Shown piece by piece: positions 26,117 through 34,449 of a DNA stretch of 64,000 nucleotides (positions are counted from its first letter, which is position 1; every line of letters starts with the position of its first letter). The stretch comes from Methanomassiliicoccales archaeon (GTDB taxonomy: Archaea; Thermoplasmatota; Thermoplasmata; Methanomassiliicoccales; UBA472): contig CP058896.1 in NCBI GenBank assembly GCA_013415865.1, positions 907,957 to 971,956 of the forward strand. Reading direction: 5' to 3'. The notes below the pieces were generated by a model. That model worked only from the letters and a program-made list of their open reading frames with translations. It was not told the DNA's origin and ran no database searches. The position numbers and the translations under genes are program-made.

Positions 26117-26242
26117 AACGAGCCCCTCCAATTGGATGGTGCTTCATAAACCTTTCTAATGGGGCCGCCGCAAGCATCATCTTCGCCCGTCGCCAGCTCC
26201 AAGCGCACATTTTTGAGCACGCCCGGCCTATCAGGTGTCGTC

Positions 26243-28171
26243 ATGAAGAAAGAGATGAACGCGGTCGACATCCTGGCGATGTCCAAAGAGATGCAGGCGC
26301 TTGTCGGGGGCTTCGTGGACAAGGTGTTCCATTGGGAAGGCCGGAACGTGCTCATCAGGGTCAACGCTCCAGAAGGAAGGAGGGAGCTGCTGCTCAGAGA
26401 TGGTAAATGGCTTTACATGCCCAAGGAGCGGCCAGAGACCCCTGATACACCGAGCAATTTCGCTGTCCACCTCAGGAAGATGCTCTCGAACGCCAGGGTC
26501 GTCTCCGTTGAACAGAGGGAGTTCGACCGGATCATAGTGATGAAGGTCACGACGAGGACGTCCACCTATGACATCATCTTCGAGGTGTTCGCTGACGGCA
26601 ATCTTCTCGTCGTGGAAGATAGGAAGATAGTCAATTGTCTGGAGCAGAAGACCTGGAAGCATAGGGATGTCCGCATAGGTGCTCAATATCAGTTCCCTCC
26701 GTCCAGGTTCAACCCACTGAGCTCGGACCTGGGCACATTCCTGACAGCGGTCAAAGGAAGCACGGCCGACGTTGTTAGGACGTTGGCCACCAGCGCGAAC
26801 CTGGGTGGACAATACGCAGAAGAGGTCTGTCTTCGCGCCAACATCGACAAGTCGAGAAAGGCAAGGCAATTGACCGATGATGAATGGGCCATCATCTTCA
26901 AGACGATGGCCTCGATGCTGGAAAGTGTTAAAGAGCGGCAGGAGCCTGTCATCTACTATGATGGGGATGTGCCGGTCGACGTCTCCCCTCAGCGGCTGAG
27001 CCAGCATTCATCCCTAGAGGCAGAGCCGTACCCCAGCTTATCCGAGGCCATCGACGAATATCTTTATGCCAGGCCATCTGACGAAGAGGAGCTCAGGGAT
27101 GAGGAGCTCGAGAGGTTGAAGAGACAGCTTGAGCAGCAATCCGATGCGCTCATAAGGCTCGAGGCCGAGGCCCTTGCTCTGAGCGAGGTGGCGAATCTGC
27201 TCTACCAGCACTACCCCCAGGTGACCAAGTTCCTTGCATACATGAAAGAAAAGGCCTCATCCTCCTCTTGGGAGGAGCTCAGGGACGCCGTATCGAAGCT
27301 TCCTTTCTTCATTTCCTTGGAACCTCAGAAGGACCAGGTCGTGATAAGGATAGATGGGAAGAATGTCAGGTTGAACTACAAAGCCTCGCTGGAAGAGAAT
27401 GCAGACATCCTTTTCAACGAGGGGAAGGAATTGAAGGAGAAGCTACGTGGGGCCGAGGCCGCCATGGCCGAGACCGAAAGGAGGATAGAGGAGAGGGCCA
27501 AGCAGTGCGAGGAGCAGCGCAGGGAAGCGAAGAAAAAGGTCAGGCCAACGAAGCAGTTCTGGTTCGAGACCTACCGATGGTTCGTGACCGTGGGTGGCAG
27601 ACTGGTCATCGGGGGAAGGGATGCAAGGTCGAACGAGCAGATCGTAAAGAAACACCTCGGCCAGAACGACCGCTATGCCCATGCGGACGTGCACGGGGCC
27701 GCGAGCGTGATCATCAAGGACGGTTCTTCAGCAGATGAGGAGGAGATGAGGGAGGTCTGCATATTCGCCCTTGCCAGCTCAAAGGCGTGGACAGCGGGGG
27801 TGGGGGAAGGGAGCGCCTATTGGGTCCTTCCCGACCAGGTTTCCAAGACGCCTGTCGCCGGGGAGTTTGTCCCGAAGGGGGGGTTCATCATCAGGGGCAA
27901 GCGGAACTACTTCCATCATCTGCCCATGAGATTGGCCATAGGCGAGGTCCAGTACGAGGGGAGCAGGAAGATAATGACCGCGCCGGAGGCTACCATGAAG
28001 AGCATGTCCTCGAAGTACGTGGTGATCGAACCTGGTGAGACCGACAGAGGAAGGATCTCCTCACAGCTCTCAAAGGCCTTCGAGGTGCCCGAGGAGGAGA
28101 TCTCCAGGATCCTTCCCCCTGGCAACGTGAGGACCGTCGAGGCCATAGGCATACAGCTCGAGGAAAAGTGA
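26243..28171 (+). CDS. rqcH: Rqc2/RqcH homologue (NFACT protein)
   Basis: The 642-residue product has an NFACT-N domain (about 1-215) with the Asp95-Arg96 pair in EFDRII, which in bacterial RqcH is needed for tRNA-directed tail addition. A central HhH region and long coiled coil (about 300-460) follow, then the NFACT-R domain KQFWFETYRWFVTVGGRLVIGGRDARSNEQ, HADVHGAASVIIK and a C-terminal part. RqcH binds the obstructed large ribosomal subunit and adds C-terminal alanine tails for degradation of stalled chains. The ATG at 26243 replaces an upstream in-frame start at 26159 that has no homologous sequence. Confidence 0.93.
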   Translation: MKKEMNAVDILAMSKEMQALVGGFVDKVFHWEGRNVLIRVNAPEGRRELLLRDGKWLYMPKERPETPDTPSNFAVHLRKMLSNARVVSVEQREFDRIIVMKVTTRTSTYDIIFEVFADGNLLVVEDRKIVNCLEQKTWKHRDVRIGAQYQFPPSRFNPLSSDLGTFLTAVKGSTADVVRTLATSANLGGQYAEEVCLRANIDKSRKARQLTDDEWAIIFKTMASMLESVKERQEPVIYYDGDVPVDVSPQRLSQHSSLEAEPYPSLSEAIDEYLYARPSDEEELRDEELERLKRQLEQQSDALIRLEAEALALSEVANLLYQHYPQVTKFLAYMKEKASSSSWEELRDAVSKLPFFISLEPQKDQVVIRIDGKNVRLNYKASLEENADILFNEGKELKEKLRGAEAAMAETERRIEERAKQCEEQRREAKKKVRPTKQFWFETYRWFVTVGGRLVIGGRDARSNEQIVKKHLGQNDRYAHADVHGAASVIIKDGSSADEEEMREVCIFALASSKAWTAGVGEGSAYWVLPDQVSKTPVAGEFVPKGGFIIRGKRNYFHHLPMRLAIGEVQYEGSRKIMTAPEATMKSMSSKYVVIEPGETDRGRISSQLSKAFEVPEEEISRILPPGNVRTVEAIGIQLEEK

Positions 28172-28174
28172 GGG

Positions 28175-28251
28175 TGGCGCCCGAGCTGGAATTCGAATCC
28201 AGGTCTAGAGGTCCGCAGCCTCTTAGGATATCCAAACTACCCCACTCGGGC
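28175..28251 (-). tRNA. tRNA-Arg(GCG)
   Basis: Cloverleaf on the minus strand: acceptor GCCCGAG/CTCGGGC, anticodon stem AGAGG/CCTCT with loop CTGCGGA (anticodon GCG), T-loop TTCGAAT. Discriminator G. CCA is encoded (28175-28177). It ends 4 bp after the Rqc2 stop codon on the opposite strand. No intron. Confidence 0.93.
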
Positions 28252-28341
28252 CTGTTGCGGTAGGGGGTGCAATGCACTCCATATTAATAAACATCGCATG
28301 TAAGCGACTGGCCATATGTATAAATTACCATCGCGACTCCC

Positions 28342-29208
28342 TTAATAGGTGCTGTTCATGTCCAGCTTTCCCTTCTTCCGGGCAAGGTGGTCGGCATAGC
28401 CAAATATTGCAAGCGATACGGCATAGAACATGGCCGTGGTTATGGCCAGGAACATCAATATTTCTATGTCCGTGAACTCCTCAAGTCCGCTGATGCCCTC
28501 GAAGTCCATCAAAGGGGCCAATGTCCTCCTCAGAAGCTCCAGCCAGTAGGTGATCGGCAGCGCCATCCCTATCGTCTGCCCCCAGGATGGTAGGACAGAT
28601 AGGGGATACACCACCCCGCAGAAAAGATAGAAGAGACCGGCGATCCCCTCGTTGATGCCAGAGCTGTGCCTTGCTGTGAGGAATGTGATGCCTGAGAGCG
28701 CGACGCCGATCATCGTTATGCACATCAGGCCGATGACCATGGCCGATATGAACAAAGGCCAATCGACCTTGAGCATGTCCACATCGACACCAAGCACCAC
28801 GATGCCAAAGACCAGCGTTATGACGACCGCCAGTGCCGTTATGGCCATCTTGCTCAACGCCCTTCCTACTATGTAGAGATAGAAGCTCATGGGGGCGATG
28901 TAGACCTGCTTCAGGGTCTTGAACCTCTCCCTGTCCTCCTGGACGATGTAGGCGACCCCGAACATCACCTGCGCGACGAACATGTAGAAGGCGTTCCCGA
29001 TGAACATGTAGGAGAACAACGTCGGGTCCTGCTCCACCCCTCCGGTGATGATGACGAACATGAACACCAGGATGAACGTGGCGAATATCGGTTTGATGAT
29101 GGAATAGAGCAGGAACAGGAAAGGGTTGGTCCAATTGGATTCCATCTGCCAACCGAGCCATGCCGACCATTTGATCGTCCTCAGGTCCCTCCAGAGCCTC
29201 ACTGCCAT
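28342..29208 (-). CDS. ABC-2 type transporter permease
   Basis: This 288-residue membrane protein has six hydrophobic helices and the ABC-2 permease pattern (long cytoplasmic first part, FLFLLYSIIKPIFATFILVFMFV, GVVYPLSVLPSWGQTIGMALPITYWLELLRR). It overlaps the next permease gene by 10 bp. With that permease and the ATPase upstream it forms a three-gene exporter operon; the two different permeases probably make a heterodimer. The substrate is unknown; drug or polysaccharide/lipid export are common in this class. Confidence 0.88.
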   Translation of the reverse strand: MAVRLWRDLRTIKWSAWLGWQMESNWTNPFLFLLYSIIKPIFATFILVFMFVIITGGVEQDPTLFSYMFIGNAFYMFVAQVMFGVAYIVQEDRERFKTLKQVYIAPMSFYLYIVGRALSKMAITALAVVITLVFGIVVLGVDVDMLKVDWPLFISAMVIGLMCITMIGVALSGITFLTARHSSGINEGIAGLFYLFCGVVYPLSVLPSWGQTIGMALPITYWLELLRRTLAPLMDFEGISGLEEFTDIEILMFLAITTAMFYAVSLAIFGYADHLARKKGKLDMNSTY

Positions 29209-30011
29209 CTCAGGACCAGCCTCCCTTCCCTCTTACCAAGGAACTCCATGTACCTGAGGGCATACCTTGCAGCTGTGATGAACGCAACCGCAAGCATTGT
29301 CAGCACTGCAAGCTCGGCCCATACTGGCAACAACCCATTGGCCTCATCCCCGAACAACAGCTGCCTCATCGAATCCAGTCCAAGCGTCATCGGGATTATC
29401 GAGGCCGCTATGCCCACATAAAAACCAAGCTCTCGTACAGGAAAATAGAAGCCAGAGACCAGATAGATCGGCTCCTGCATGAGGTTCGAGAGATGCCACG
29501 CCCCCCTTCCCCATAGCATATAAAGGGAGGAGAAGAGCATCCCTAGACCATACAGCGCGAGCAAGGTCAACAAGAACGCGAGGACCAGGAGCCAGGGGGA
29601 TGAGAAGGACATCCTGACATCGAATATGAATATACCAAGGACTATCGTCGATATCGCCCTTACGGATGTGAGGAACATGCCACCCAAGGCCATCCCTGCG
29701 AGCACGGACATCTTCGACATGGGGGCCATCATGTAGAGTTCGAGGTTCCCCGTCTCCTTTTCCCAATAGAACTGCGTAGCCATGCTCCAGAGGACGTTCA
29801 GCCAATAAGCTGTCATCGCACCCCCTATCACCACATAGCCCTCGTAGACCTCGGGGGCGCCAAGTGATCGATAGTAGTAGATGAACGCCGCTATCCCCAG
29901 CAAGGGCAGGAAGATGTCAAAGAACATCCACGATGGTTCTCTCAGCCCACCGACGGCCCTTGGGTACGCCCTTCCCTTGATGGCCCTGAGGTTCAAGACC
30001 AGGTCGCTCAT
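29199..30011 (-). CDS. ABC-2 type transporter permease
   Basis: This 270-residue membrane protein has about six helices, including FFDIFLPLLGIAAFIYYYRSLGAPEVYEGYVVIGGAMTAYW and the ETGNLELYMMAPMSKMSVLAGMALGGMF segment typical of ABC-2 permeases. It overlaps the ATPase gene upstream by 4 bp and the second permease downstream by 10 bp, so the three are translated together. Substrate unknown. Confidence 0.88.
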   Translation of the reverse strand: MSDLVLNLRAIKGRAYPRAVGGLREPSWMFFDIFLPLLGIAAFIYYYRSLGAPEVYEGYVVIGGAMTAYWLNVLWSMATQFYWEKETGNLELYMMAPMSKMSVLAGMALGGMFLTSVRAISTIVLGIFIFDVRMSFSSPWLLVLAFLLTLLALYGLGMLFSSLYMLWGRGAWHLSNLMQEPIYLVSGFYFPVRELGFYVGIAASIIPMTLGLDSMRQLLFGDEANGLLPVWAELAVLTMLAVAFITAARYALRYMEFLGKREGRLVLRWQ

Positions 30012-30973
30012 TCCAGACCCCTTCCGACGAGGTGTATGAACACGTCCTCGAGCGTCGGCTCGCTCTTCCCTAAGGCCATTATCCTACCTTTCTTGGACTG
30101 GATATAAGAGACCACGTCGGCTATGACCGATTCGTCCTGCACGACGAACCTGGTGACGGCCCTGTCACCAACGGTCCTTACCTGGAACCCTTCAATGCCG
30201 GGAAGGGAGCCCATCCCATCTATCCCCTCGAACACCGATGTCTCGATGTCGAAGGTCGACGACCTTCTGATCATCTTCTTCAGGTTTGCCGGCGTGTCGC
30301 AGGCGAGGATCCTCCCCTTGTCGATTATGGCCACCCGGTCGCAAAGCTCGTCCGCCTCGACCATGTAATGGGTGGTCAAGAGCATCGTCTTCCCTTCCTG
30401 TTGCTTGACCCATCTCCTCAGGAAGTTCCTTATGGCGAAGCTGGCGTTGACATCAAGGCCCAGGGTCGGTTCATCGAGGAATATCAGGTCGGGGTCGGTC
30501 ACGAACCCTCGTATGACGTTCATCTTCTGTTTCTGTCCTGTGGAGATGGTCCTCACCTTGGCATCGGCCTTGTCAGCCAACGAGAACCTTTCAAGAAGGT
30601 CGTTTATCCTCATCTTCGCGACCTTTGGCGGCACCCCATAGAACTGTGAGAACATCCATAGGTTCTCCCTCACGGTCAGGAGGCCATACCCGGACACATC
30701 TCCCCCAGATACCATGTTTATCCTCGGCCTGATACGGTCCGGGTCCTTTGCGACGTCATGACCGAGCACTTTGGCCGTCCCTGAGGACGGCAGCAGCAGT
30801 GTCGCCAATATCTTTATCAGTGTCGTCTTTCCGGCCCCGTTGGGGCCCAAAAGCCCAAAAAGCTCTCCCTCCTCAACATCAAGGGATATGTTATCCAGCG
30901 CTTTGGCCGGACCCTCCTTGCCCCTCCCCTCGAAAACACGTGTGACCGAGTCCACCTCAATGGCGTAGCGCAT
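30008..30973 (-). CDS. ABC transporter ATP-binding protein (DrrA-like)
   Basis: This 321-residue ATPase has Walker A GPNGAGKTT, the Q-loop region, signature TISTGQKQKMNVIRGF (a variant of LSGGQ), Walker B LIFLDEPTLGLD, and the H-loop LLTTHY. A C-terminal beta domain follows, as in DrrA/NatA exporters. The ATG at 30973 follows GGTGAGCGCC; an in-frame GTG at 30985 is less likely. It heads the operon with two permeases and lies 36 bp after S17e on the same strand, so it may be transcribed through from there. Confidence 0.94.
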   Translation of the reverse strand: MRYAIEVDSVTRVFEGRGKEGPAKALDNISLDVEEGELFGLLGPNGAGKTTLIKILATLLLPSSGTAKVLGHDVAKDPDRIRPRINMVSGGDVSGYGLLTVRENLWMFSQFYGVPPKVAKMRINDLLERFSLADKADAKVRTISTGQKQKMNVIRGFVTDPDLIFLDEPTLGLDVNASFAIRNFLRRWVKQQEGKTMLLTTHYMVEADELCDRVAIIDKGRILACDTPANLKKMIRRSSTFDIETSVFEGIDGMGSLPGIEGFQVRTVGDRAVTRFVVQDESVIADVVSYIQSKKGRIMALGKSEPTLEDVFIHLVGRGLE

Positions 30974-31009
30974 GGCGCTCACCACATCGCATGGGGGGCT
31001 TATGGACGT

Positions 31010-31204
31010 TCAGTTCTTCTGAACGTTCTGCCAGTATCTGGTTATGTAGCCCGCTATGCGGTTCCTCATCTTCACTGACTCGACCGTCGAGAGCTTGTTG
31101 ACCATGGCCTTGTTGTTCTCGAAGTCCGCACTGAAGACGCGTGGATACTGCTGCACCAGATCTATTGCGACGCGCTTTATGTAAGTAGGACGGATGTTTC
31201 CCAT
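31010..31204 (-). CDS. rps17e: 30S ribosomal protein S17e
   Basis: The 64-residue product begins MGNIRPTYIKRVAIDLVQQYP and has KLSTVESVKMRNRIAGYITRYWQNV, the full eS17 sequence pattern. It is found only in archaea and eukaryotes. The ATG at 31204 follows AGGGTG; a GTG two codons upstream is also possible. A strong TATA box (CTTTTATATAGG, minus strand) lies about 43 bases upstream. Confidence 0.96.
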   Translation of the reverse strand: MGNIRPTYIKRVAIDLVQQYPRVFSADFENNKAMVNKLSTVESVKMRNRIAGYITRYWQNVQKN

Positions 31205-31241
31205 TGACACACCCTAAGGTAAGGCGGCCAAAGTGTTCGGC

Positions 31242-31253
31242 CTATATAAAAGT
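31242..31253 (-). promoter_or_regulatory. TATA box of rps17e
   Basis: Minus-strand CTTTTATATAGG is one of the clearest TATA boxes in the window. The predicted leader is about 17 nt and holds the AGGGTG ribosome-binding site. Confidence 0.65.
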
Positions 31254-31256
31254 TGT

Positions 31257-32522
31257 TCAGCTTGGGATCTTATCGTTGCCAGGCCGGTCTTTTCGGACCG
31301 CTATCACCAGATATGCCAAGGAGGATATGAACAGAACTGCCCCGGCCACGGTCCATGCCGCCCCGATCGACCATTCCTTGGCCACATATCCCAGGGTGAA
31401 GGTGCCGATCAGACCTCCTATCTGAAGGATCAAGGACTGGAAGGAAAGGAGGGTCGACCTCCTCTCGCTGGGGACCTCGTTGTTATAGATCGTTGAAAAT
31501 GGCGAGGATTCCATCCCGTTCATCATGAAGGAGACCAGAAAGAGCGATGCGAAACCAACCAATGTGTCCTGGAAGGCAAGCAGGATGACCGATGAGGCCA
31601 TCAACAGCCTTACAACCAGGAGCACAGGGGCGTATCTCTGCTTCGCCCTGGAACATACCGGGATGCTGACCAGGTTGCCCGCCGCGCCTGCCACGAAATA
31701 TGCCGCGGCTAAGGCCCCAAAGATCCAGGTGTCCGACCCCTCGCCGACTATCCCCGCCAACCTAGGCTGCCAATAGGTCTCTATCGCCATCAGGGAGAAC
31801 CCGAGGGCGGCCGTTGCGATGAGAAGCATGAGCACGGTCCTGTTCCTGACGCCATATTCCAAAGACGTGGACAGGATATCCGGCAGATTCTTGGCCCCTT
31901 CGACGACCTCTCCATCGATCTTGTGCCTGTGCTCAACGACCAATATCTGAGTGACGATGATCTGGAGGGCGACCGCGATCAGCATGACGACGATGTTCAT
32001 GTCATAGATGCCAAGGCCAAGCTCATCCCTCCCATAGGCTCCGAGATACATCGGTATCAGGCCACCTACCAATGACCCGGCCGCGATGCCCATGGGCACG
32101 ATGATGTTCGCCTTGGCCAAGGCCTCCTGCAGGTCCTTTCCCCTGCCCTGGGACCTAAGCTCGTCGACGAACCAGGCGTCGATAGAGCCTGATGACAGGG
32201 CGCGGGCGGTGCCAAGCAGGAGCATCCCTATCACTATCGAATAGATATCGAGGTCGATGAGGAGAGCGACCAACGCGATGGCGTAGACGGTCTGCGAGAT
32301 CAGGTAGACCTTCTTCCTGCCTATGCTGTCAGATAGACCTCCTGTGGGCAGCTCAAGAATGATGACCGTGCCTGAGTAGAGCGCGATCATGGTGCCGGCC
32401 AAGAAGATGTCGATCCCCCTGTCCAGCAGAAATAGCATCATCAGGGGGAATATGAGGCCGACTATGAACCAGTGGAATGTCTGGTTGATGATATACGTCG
32501 TCAGCAGGCCTGGGCGTTTCAG
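31257..32522 (-). CDS. MFS transporter with probable CTG start
   Basis: From the ATG at 32441 the protein lacks its first transmembrane helix. The frame stays open upstream for 27 more codons, which encode a fitting helix (YIINQTFHWFIVGLIF). The only start-like codon there is a CTG at 32522-32520, which overlaps the stop of the upstream gene as CTGA and is preceded by GGGAG. The resulting 421 residues carry 12 helices and the MFS loop motif GGLSDSIGRKKVY. It resembles archaeal drug/sugar MFS exporters; the substrate is unknown. If CTG is not used, an upstream frameshift or truncation must be invoked. Confidence 0.8.
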   Translation of the reverse strand: MKRPGLLTTYIINQTFHWFIVGLIFPLMMLFLLDRGIDIFLAGTMIALYSGTVIILELPTGGLSDSIGRKKVYLISQTVYAIALVALLIDLDIYSIVIGMLLLGTARALSSGSIDAWFVDELRSQGRGKDLQEALAKANIIVPMGIAAGSLVGGLIPMYLGAYGRDELGLGIYDMNIVVMLIAVALQIIVTQILVVEHRHKIDGEVVEGAKNLPDILSTSLEYGVRNRTVLMLLIATAALGFSLMAIETYWQPRLAGIVGEGSDTWIFGALAAAYFVAGAAGNLVSIPVCSRAKQRYAPVLLVVRLLMASSVILLAFQDTLVGFASLFLVSFMMNGMESSPFSTIYNNEVPSERRSTLLSFQSLILQIGGLIGTFTLGYVAKEWSIGAAWTVAGAVLFISSLAYLVIAVRKDRPGNDKIPS

Positions 32523-32959
32523 TGTTCTCCCTTCCCGCTCTGCCTTGATTTGGTTGCATTGGTCCCTTCAAGCGTCTCCCTTAGCCCGCAAGGGTCAAGG
32601 AACATCCTTCTATCCTCTTCCTTGACCCTTCCAGATAACCTTTCCCGTAACATTCCGCAGTCAATGGACCGTACCTTAATGACGTCGTTTGGCAGCTCGG
32701 GACAGGTCGCGCGGCTGCCAAGACCCTTGGGGTCAGCGCAGTGCTTTATCCTGCGATCGATCTCAGGGAGGACGAACCCATCCAGCGTTGGCGAATTGCA
32801 TCCCTTGTACCTGTCCATCTCAGGTCCTGTCCCGGTCCCCCGATACTTGTCCCAGCCTTCCCCCGCTCTGTCCTGGCCCTCCCTCGTGGTGATGTTGTCA
32901 TATAACGCCTTACATTCCGAGCACACAGGCCCGTAGGGAGCGGTCGTCTTCTTGGTCAT
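32519..32959 (-). CDS. Cys-rich hypothetical protein
   Basis: The 146-residue product has cysteines at CSEC, GCNS, HCADP, TCPEL, DCGM and DPCGL, spread over a polar, charged chain without membrane segments. It starts at the ATG 1 bp after the thyX stop codon. An upstream extension to 33103 would run antisense-frame through thyX and is rejected. Its stop overlaps the CTG start of the MFS gene. I do not recognise the family; the CxxC and spaced cysteines suggest metal or disulfide binding. Confidence 0.6.
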   Translation of the reverse strand: MTKKTTAPYGPVCSECKALYDNITTREGQDRAGEGWDKYRGTGTGPEMDRYKGCNSPTLDGFVLPEIDRRIKHCADPKGLGSRATCPELPNDVIKVRSIDCGMLRERLSGRVKEEDRRMFLDPCGLRETLEGTNATKSRQSGKGEH

Positions 32960-32960
32960 C

Positions 32961-33644
32961 TCACTCTTCCTTGTTCTGTCCTTTCGCTCTTCGGGGCCTT
33001 CCGCAGGACATCTTGCCCTCTGGGCAGGGGCCTCTGACGCATGGCGCGCCCGCATCCTTGAAAATAGAGGGGGACACCTCCTTCGCCAGGCGCAGCATCT
33101 CATCAGCGACCTCGCGTATCTCGGCCTGGGCCCTGTTGCAGCAGCGCAGAGAGAAGAAGTGGATGAGCTCCCTCGCGTTCATGGTGACCACGATATTTGT
33201 CTCACATGCATTGGGAAGGACATACCTCGCATCCTCGACCGGGACCCTGGATGCCAACTTCTGGTACGCCTCCCAGGCCTTCTCCATCGCCTCCTCGAAG
33301 ACCTTCCTGCTCTCCACGTCCTGAGCTATGGAAGAGGGCATGACGTATTCGGGATCGAGCAGCGATACGTATCTTTGCGACTGCTGGCTGAAGGATGCTA
33401 TACGGTGCCTGACGAGCTGATGGGTCAAAGCCCTGCTGACGCCCTCGACCGAGAAGGTATAGTAGGCATGCTCGATCACCGAGTGGTGCCCCATGCCCAC
33501 CACGTCCTGGATGAGCTTCCCGGCCTTGTCCGGCGTGACCTTGGATTTGATCTCGCTCGGGACCCCTTTCGAGTAACATGTCTTCGCGGCCGTCGCGCAG
33601 AGCACCTCGGCGTCCTTGGTGTAAGAGAGCAGTACTACCTTCAT
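32961..33644 (-). CDS. thyX: flavin-dependent thymidylate synthase ThyX
   Basis: The 227-residue enzyme carries the ThyX motif RHR-x3-SFSQQSQRY at residues 79-92, a full MGHHSVIEHAYYTF stretch, and the C-terminal RxxxPxxxxT/N-like region with CNRAQAEIREVADEML. It converts dUMP to dTMP using methylene-tetrahydrofolate, or an archaeal C1 carrier, and FAD. It leads a three-gene cluster with the Cys-rich protein and MFS transporter. Confidence 0.96.
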   Translation of the reverse strand: MKVVLLSYTKDAEVLCATAAKTCYSKGVPSEIKSKVTPDKAGKLIQDVVGMGHHSVIEHAYYTFSVEGVSRALTHQLVRHRIASFSQQSQRYVSLLDPEYVMPSSIAQDVESRKVFEEAMEKAWEAYQKLASRVPVEDARYVLPNACETNIVVTMNARELIHFFSLRCCNRAQAEIREVADEMLRLAKEVSPSIFKDAGAPCVRGPCPEGKMSCGRPRRAKGQNKEE

Positions 33645-33690
33645 CTAAGGGTCCGTACGCTGAGTGGACATAAAATTGTTGCACACGGCC

Positions 33691-34398
33691 TCACACATAG
33701 AACGATATGTTGACCTCGCAGTTTCCCCTCTCCTCCGAGGTCTCATCCTCTACCTTCATTTCCCTCAGCTCGCGAAGGCGGATGACCGATATGTCCTCCC
33801 TTGCGAGGATCTTCTGCACCCCTTCGACATGCCCATCACCTATGACGGCCATAACGTTCCCGAATCTCTGCTCCGCGAGCGCGATCCTCTTGGCCATGAC
33901 CAAGTTCCTATCATCGATGAGGACCTTCTTCAACGTGGGAAACTCCTTGGCAAGGAGCTCAAGATAGCCCGCCTCGTTCTCCTCGAACTTCTTCAGCTCT
34001 GACTCGACCTTCTTCCTCGAGACGATGAGACCGGTCAATCCAGACATGAGCAGCAGCACCTTTTCTTTGAAGGGCATCTCCTCCCAGAGCTTCCTGAACA
34101 TCATGGCCGCGTCCACATCTATGAATATGACCTGGGCCCCGGTATAGCAGGCCTCGTTCACTGCTGCGAGCATCTCGCTGCCGACGGACCGCTCGTACTG
34201 CCTGGCTATCCTCTTCTGCGTCAGGGCGAGGAGCAGATAAGGTAACGGTGCCGACCTTCTCCCCTTGGGGTCGGTCAGCGCCTCATACCTTGCCTTGTCG
34301 AGCTCGACCCCCACGGCAGATGGCCTTTGTCTCCTGATAAGGGCCCGGACCTGTCTTTCGATATCGAAAACGTGCCCTACGCCGACCAGGGTGATCAT
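33691..34398 (-). CDS. TraB family protein (short form)
   Basis: The 235-residue product begins MITLVGVGHVF and has the TraB/GumN pattern: VGVELDKARYEAL, GAQVIFIDVDAAMMFRKLWEEM, the hydrophobic KVLLLMSGLTGL helix, and VIGDGHVEGVQKIL near the end. Full archaeal TraB proteins have several C-terminal transmembrane helices (about 390 residues); these are absent, so this is a short form. Function is unknown; homologues include conjugation inhibitors and the erythromycin esterase/EreA-like fold. The ATG at 34398 is about 28 bases from the shared palindromic TATA box at 34420-34430. Confidence 0.85.
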   Translation of the reverse strand: MITLVGVGHVFDIERQVRALIRRQRPSAVGVELDKARYEALTDPKGRRSAPLPYLLLALTQKRIARQYERSVGSEMLAAVNEACYTGAQVIFIDVDAAMMFRKLWEEMPFKEKVLLLMSGLTGLIVSRKKVESELKKFEENEAGYLELLAKEFPTLKKVLIDDRNLVMAKRIALAEQRFGNVMAVIGDGHVEGVQKILAREDISVIRLRELREMKVEDETSEERGNCEVNISFYV

Positions 34399-34419
34399 GC
34401 CCAAGCCATTGACCGAACG

Positions 34420-34430
34420 TTATTATATTC
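34420..34430. promoter_or_regulatory. shared TATA box of divergent TraB and HAD genes
   Basis: TTATTATATTC on the plus strand reads GAATATAATAA on the minus strand. It is centred about 24 bases before the HAD phosphatase ATG (34450) and 28 before the TraB ATG (34398). Both genes would be leaderless from one core element. Confidence 0.6.
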
Positions 34431-34449
34431 TTTGCCCGCTCGCCTTATC

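Noticed and set aside
16643-28251. tRNA genes as integration sites
   Set aside because: No integrase, direct repeat of a tRNA 3' end or phage-like gene is found next to any of the four.
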